This document shows positions 13,181 to 14,503 of a DNA stretch of 14,503 nucleotides, piece by piece. How positions within the stretch are numbered: position 1 is the first letter of the stretch; each line of letters starts with the position of its first letter. The position numbers and the translations under genes are program-made. The stretch is from an uncultured Eubacterium sp. GTDB lineage: Bacteria; Bacillota; Clostridia; Lachnospirales; Lachnospiraceae. The notes beneath the pieces are model-generated. The model was not told the origin of the DNA, did no database searches, and worked only from the letters and a program-made list of their open reading frames with translations. The stretch covers positions 1 through 14,503 of the forward strand of contig URAI01000062.1 in the NCBI GenBank assembly GCA_900545725.1, written 5' to 3'.

Positions 13181-13801
13181 TTGAAAAAAGGAATACTATC
13201 ATCGTTAAGTAATAAAGTGATAAAAAAGATAGCTGGAATAGCATGTGCAGTTCTTTTGCTGGCTGCAGCGATATTTATATGGAGATTGTCAGTTAAAAAG
13301 GAAAGCAGCCATACTGTTACATATGAGACGACTTCTTCTTTGGAGAGGGTTATACAGATAGGTGAGCTGTATTCATATAAGACAACCTATAATGGTGTAG
13401 CGTATGTATATGATAAACAGGATTCATCGAAGCTGTCATATTATGTATCATATAATTCAACGGTCAGATTTGGAATTGATACGGAAGATGTACAGTTTGA
13501 AGCAGATGATGATAATAAGAAAATTATAGTAACTATTCCTGATGTTGTAGTAAAAGATATAGATGTGGATATGTCTTCTCTTGATTATATTTTTAAGGAT
13601 AAGAGTGCAGAAACATCATCTGTATCAAGAGATGCATATATTGCGTGCATAGATGATGTCAGGGATGAGGTTAATCAGAATACAGAGATTTTTGAACTTG
13701 GAAGACAGAATACAGAAACCATTATAAGAGGCATTATAGAGCCGCTTCTTGAGGATGCAAATGGCTATACGCTTGAGGTCAGATATGATTTAGCAGATTG
13801 A
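13181..13801 (+). CDS. DUF4230 family membrane-anchored protein
   Basis: The 206-residue protein has a lysine-rich N-terminus, one transmembrane segment (about 17-36) and an extracytoplasmic domain that fits the DUF4230 pattern. That domain has a first helix/strand with L-E-R-V-I-Q-I-G-E-L, a strand pair with V-R-F-G-I-D and I-I-V-T-I-P-D-V-V, then a helical part (about 145-190) ending in an exposed strand. The biochemical role of DUF4230 is unknown. The start is TTG 13181, the only start with a suitable Shine-Dalgarno site (GGAG 13169-13172, 8-nt spacing); the ATG just upstream reads into a stop. It forms a unit with the following paralogue, 40 nt away. Confidence 0.8.
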   Translation: MKKGILSSLSNKVIKKIAGIACAVLLLAAAIFIWRLSVKKESSHTVTYETTSSLERVIQIGELYSYKTTYNGVAYVYDKQDSSKLSYYVSYNSTVRFGIDTEDVQFEADDDNKKIIVTIPDVVVKDIDVDMSSLDYIFKDKSAETSSVSRDAYIACIDDVRDEVNQNTEIFELGRQNTETIIRGIIEPLLEDANGYTLEVRYDLAD

Positions 13802-13841
13802 TAATATTAAGAACCAAAGCATATTAGAAATGAGGATTGAT

Positions 13842-14435
13842 TTGAAAAATACATTTATAGGAATAATAAGTGCTATATTGCTTATATTATCTGCAGGGTG
13901 TGGAAGTAGTAAGGAAACACAGGTAAATGAGATAAAAAGCAGTGATATATCACTTAATAAAATGCAGTCGGTATGTGAACTGGCAACACTTGAGTGCTTC
14001 TACCATAACACAGCGAAGTACAAAGACACGGATAAAATATTGTGGTGGAATACTAAGACGGAATTGTGGATTGAATATTCAGGAGTTGTAAAGATAGGAA
14101 TTAAGCCTGAAAAGCTGGATATGAGTGTTGATGGAAATGTTGTGACTGTTACGATTCCGGATGCAGAGATTATAAGTTATAAAGTACACCCTGACTCACT
14201 TGATCCGGGTAAATATATTGTCGGACAGGAAGGCTTGGGCGCAAAGAGTATAAAGGCGAAAGACCAGACAGAAGCCTTTAAGGCAGCAGAACAGAATATG
14301 AAAGAAACTGTTGAGGCAGATTATACATTACTGTTACAGGGGCAGCAAAGAGCGCAGGAGCTTATAGAAAGATATATTAAAAATGTTGGGGATATAGTTG
14401 GAAAAGATTATGTGGTGAAGTGGAATAAATTGTGA
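13842..14435 (+). CDS. DUF4230 family lipoprotein
   Basis: The 197-residue protein is a paralogue of the preceding gene. Starting from TTG 13842 it has a short signal peptide (1-19) ending in the lipobox L-S-A-G-C with Cys20, so it should be a membrane-attached lipoprotein. The DUF4230 domain shows L-A-T-L-E-C-F-Y, then V-V-K-I-G-I-K-P and V-V-T-V-T-I-P-D-A-E-I, and a long C-terminal helix (about 140-180) with Q-R-A-Q-E-L-I. GAGG at 13832-13835 is 6 nt before TTG 13842, whereas the in-frame ATG at 13830 has no site before it and overlaps the GAGG. Both family members thus begin TTG-AAA. Function unknown; the pair may form a hetero-oligomer at the membrane surface. Confidence 0.8.
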   Translation: MKNTFIGIISAILLILSAGCGSSKETQVNEIKSSDISLNKMQSVCELATLECFYHNTAKYKDTDKILWWNTKTELWIEYSGVVKIGIKPEKLDMSVDGNVVTVTIPDAEIISYKVHPDSLDPGKYIVGQEGLGAKSIKAKDQTEAFKAAEQNMKETVEADYTLLLQGQQRAQELIERYIKNVGDIVGKDYVVKWNKL

Positions 14436-14503
14436 TTTATTGAAATGGGGGTGTAGAGACGGGCAGGATGTGGCTGATATGTAAGATTTGTACGCTGATG
14501 GGA

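Noticed and set aside
14468..14503. Start of a further gene (ATG TGG CTG ATA...) at the window end
   Set aside because: Only 12 open codons are visible and the possible SD (GGGCAGG) touches the ATG; cannot be supported.

Overview
The window is AT-rich DNA with strong GGAGG-type ribosome binding sites, mostly AGA arginine codons and short single-gene or few-gene transcription units. Gene content (corrinoid ABC importer under a cobalamin riboswitch, PgdA-like deacetylase, GreA, MgtE, small UvrD-type helicase, DUF1292, DHH phosphoesterase, M20 peptidase, DUF4230 pair) points to an anaerobic low-GC Firmicute of the Clostridia, most likely a Lachnospiraceae member. The genus cannot be fixed from sequence alone.

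Layout. (1) 75-4103: promoter, cobalamin riboswitch with a following terminator hairpin, then a substrate-binding lipoprotein, a FecCD/BtuC permease and an ABC ATPase with an extra C-terminal domain, forming a corrinoid uptake operon. (2) 4211-5266: a membrane-anchored NodB-fold polysaccharide deacetylase, preceded by a nested AU-rich inverted repeat. (3) 5417-6180: an extended -10 promoter, a leader of about 220 nt ending in a strong intrinsic terminator 25 nt before the start codon, then greA. (4) 6187-7938: a promoter, a structured leader that overlaps a 31-codon open frame, a second promoter candidate, then the Mg2+ channel MgtE. (5) 8107-10032: a UvrD/PcrA-type helicase, separated from a convergent small acidic DUF1292 gene by a hairpin. 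(6) 10519-12947: divergent promoters, a DHH/DHHA1 phosphoesterase and an M20 metallopeptidase. (7) 12951-14435: three tandem copies of a 65-66 bp repeat, then two DUF4230 genes in series, one membrane-anchored and one a lipoprotein, both apparently starting with TTG.

No mobile element, CRISPR array, tRNA or rRNA was seen. The most interesting part is the mgtE leader at 6211-6345. It has no recognisable M-box. It folds into a 14-bp helix that buries the Shine-Dalgarno sequence of a short open frame, and that frame encodes an E-P-Y-P-E motif reminiscent of the E-P-D-P motif in the enterobacterial MgtL leader peptide. This could be an independently evolved Mg2+-sensing leader-peptide switch for a Firmicute magnesium channel; that reading is inference. 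The greA leader with its early terminator is the second point of interest, because E. coli greA is known to have an analogous terminated leader (GraL).
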